From: CAUZWH01 sp965247665
Lineage (GTDB): Bacteria; Pseudomonadota; Alphaproteobacteria; SHVV01
Length of the DNA stretch: 64,000 bases
Assembly (NCBI GenBank): GCA_965247665.1
Contig: CBDFHH010000005.1
Location: 1,612,001-1,676,000, forward strand
Direction of reading: 5' to 3'
Of the stretch, positions 62,986 to 64,000 are shown in pieces. The position numbers and the translations under genes were made by a program. How positions within the stretch are numbered: the stretch's first letter is position 1; the number at the start of each line of letters is the position of its first letter. Under the pieces are notes generated by a model. That model was not told where the DNA came from. It made no database searches and saw only the letters and a program-made list of their open reading frames with translations.

Positions 62986-64000
62986 TCAAGGGAGAGGCGG
63001 GGGCTCGGCCTTGACTTCGGGTATCGGCCCGTCCGGGTCGGTCTCTTCGCTCGGCGCCAGCGTGTACAGCTCCTGGGTCTTGCGCACGCCACGCAGGGCG
63101 TAGCGGCCGAGCGAGACAAGCCGGGACCGGCATTGTCCGGCCGCCGCGGCGAAGGCCGAAGAGATGACGACGTCCTGATCGAGCGACGCGCACATCGCCT
63201 CGATCCGGCTCGCCTCGTTGACCGCAGGGCCTATGACCGTGAAATCGAGGCGGTCGCGTGCGCCGATGTTGCCGTACATCACATTGCCGAGGTGAAGCGC
63301 AAGGTACATGTCGGCCACCGGAAGTCCGGCGGCGCGGCGCTCTGCGTTGAGCGACGCCATTCGGGCCAGGGCTTCCTCCGCGGCATCGAGCGCGCTCGGG
63401 CAAACATCGGCGCGCTCATCGTCGAGCTTGAAGATCGCAAGCAACCCATCGCCGAGGAACTTTAGTACCTCGCCGCCGCGCTGCTGTACCGGCTCGACCA
63501 TGCATTCGAAATACTCGTTGAGCATGGTGATAAGCTGATCCTGCGGCGCGCGGTCGGCGATCCGGGTGAAGCCCTGCAGATCGCAGTACCACAGCACCGC
63601 GCGGATGGTTCCCGCGGAACCGCGTTGAATTTCACCGCTTAGCACGCGTTGCCCGGCGTCCCGGCCGAGATATGTGCCGACGACGTCGTAGGCCATGCGG
63701 TTAGTGGACGCGCCCTTGAAGGCGAGCGCAAAGACCGGCAGGAGTTGCTCGACCAAAACAATGTCATCCGCGCTGAAGCCGCCGGGCCGGTCGGTCGTCC
63801 ACGACGAGACGATGGCGCCGGGTTCAGTACTCTCAGGATCCAATCCGTCGAGGTGACCAAAAGGGGTCAACAGTGCCAAGTAATCGGTCGTCCCACCTTC
63901 GCGGAGTTCGTCGAGCACCGGAAATTCGGAGCGCACGTTGGTCGCTTCGAGCCGCTGGCGCAGCTTCTGGGTCTTGGTCGTCGCCATGTGGTGAAACGGG
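62986..64000 (-). CDS. Class III adenylate/guanylate cyclase, 5' end beyond the window
   Basis: Makes cAMP or cGMP. The C-terminal catalytic domain (about 135-310 of the visible part) has the metal residues in CDLQGFTRI and LKFLGDGLLAIF. The later GNVMYGNIGARDRLDFTVIG and AVNEASRIE are the substrate and transition-state segments. The N-terminal sensory part reads DEFPVLDELREGG-like and DYLALLTPFG. An ATG lies at 63987. However, the frame stays open to the right edge as PFHH, and related proteins carry more sequence upstream, so the gene probably starts outside. Confidence 0.88.
   Translation of the reverse strand, partial: PFHHMATTKTQKLRQRLEATNVRSEFPVLDELREGGTTDYLALLTPFGHLDGLDPESTEPGAIVSSWTTDRPGGFSADDIVLVEQLLPVFALAFKGASTNRMAYDVVGTYLGRDAGQRVLSGEIQRGSAGTIRAVLWYCDLQGFTRIADRAPQDQLITMLNEYFECMVEPVQQRGGEVLKFLGDGLLAIFKLDDERADVCPSALDAAEEALARMASLNAERRAAGLPVADMYLALHLGNVMYGNIGARDRLDFTVIGPAVNEASRIEAMCASLDQDVVISSAFAAAAGQCRSRLVSLGRYALRGVRKTQELYTLAPSEETDPDGPIPEVKAEPPPLP

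Overview
The window is high-GC DNA from an alphaproteobacterium, probably Rhodospirillales-like. Three things support this. It has a circularly permuted two-piece tmRNA beside an alpha-type sspB. It has the cluster hflK-hflC-DUF2065-degP, and DUF1491 and RHH_4-like genes typical of the class. Its core genes (thyX, mrp, mreBCD-mrdA-rodA, ilvBN-ilvC-leuA, miaA, serB) look alphaproteobacterial. It is probably chromosomal.

Layout. 0-13.7 kb: a decayed ubiX, an amidohydrolase, fumC, a LysE exporter, sspB and the split tmRNA, an Mla-type ABC ATPase that lacks catalytic residues, thyX, mrp, the HflKC/DegP membrane quality-control cluster, and two conserved small proteins. 13.7-16.4 kb: a scarred accessory patch with an E1-beta remnant, a probable IS1380 remnant, an AT-rich lipoprotein, a toxin C-terminal fragment overlapping an AT-rich SMI1-like immunity gene, and a broken HEAT-repeat gene. 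16.9-17.3 kb: a peroxiredoxin whose peroxidatic cysteine codon is UGA, followed by a SECIS-like hairpin, so very probably a selenoprotein. 17.5-25 kb: amidohydrolases, a spermidine/putrescine-type ABC system whose permease is broken by a 17-bp tandem duplication, a TauD-like dioxygenase, and a taurine/nitrate-type ABC importer.

25.3-40.4 kb is a catabolic island. It holds three Rieske oxygenase alpha subunits with two beta subunits, a complete TRAP transporter, three alpha/beta hydrolases, a TauE/SafE permease, an epimerase, an MFS carrier and several gene remnants. Two pieces of a QueC-like gene lie at its ends, one abutting tRNA-Lys(CTT). The likely logic is uptake of an organic acid by TRAP, ring oxidation by the Rieske enzymes, and hydrolysis by the DLH and esterase-like proteins. 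No substrate can be named.

40.8-57.7 kb is mostly core: an MFS carrier, the rod-shape operon, branched-chain amino-acid synthesis, miaA, serB, a YchF-like GTPase and an LLM flavoprotein. 58-62.3 kb carries an amidohydrolase and two tandem paralogous Rieske oxygenases. The window ends with a small monooxygenase, an ISL3-type transposase tail and a class III nucleotide cyclase that runs off the right edge.

Decayed genes are unusually dense (at least a dozen), which suggests ongoing gene loss or, for single-base events, possible assembly error. The strongest novelty candidate is the UGA-containing peroxiredoxin.
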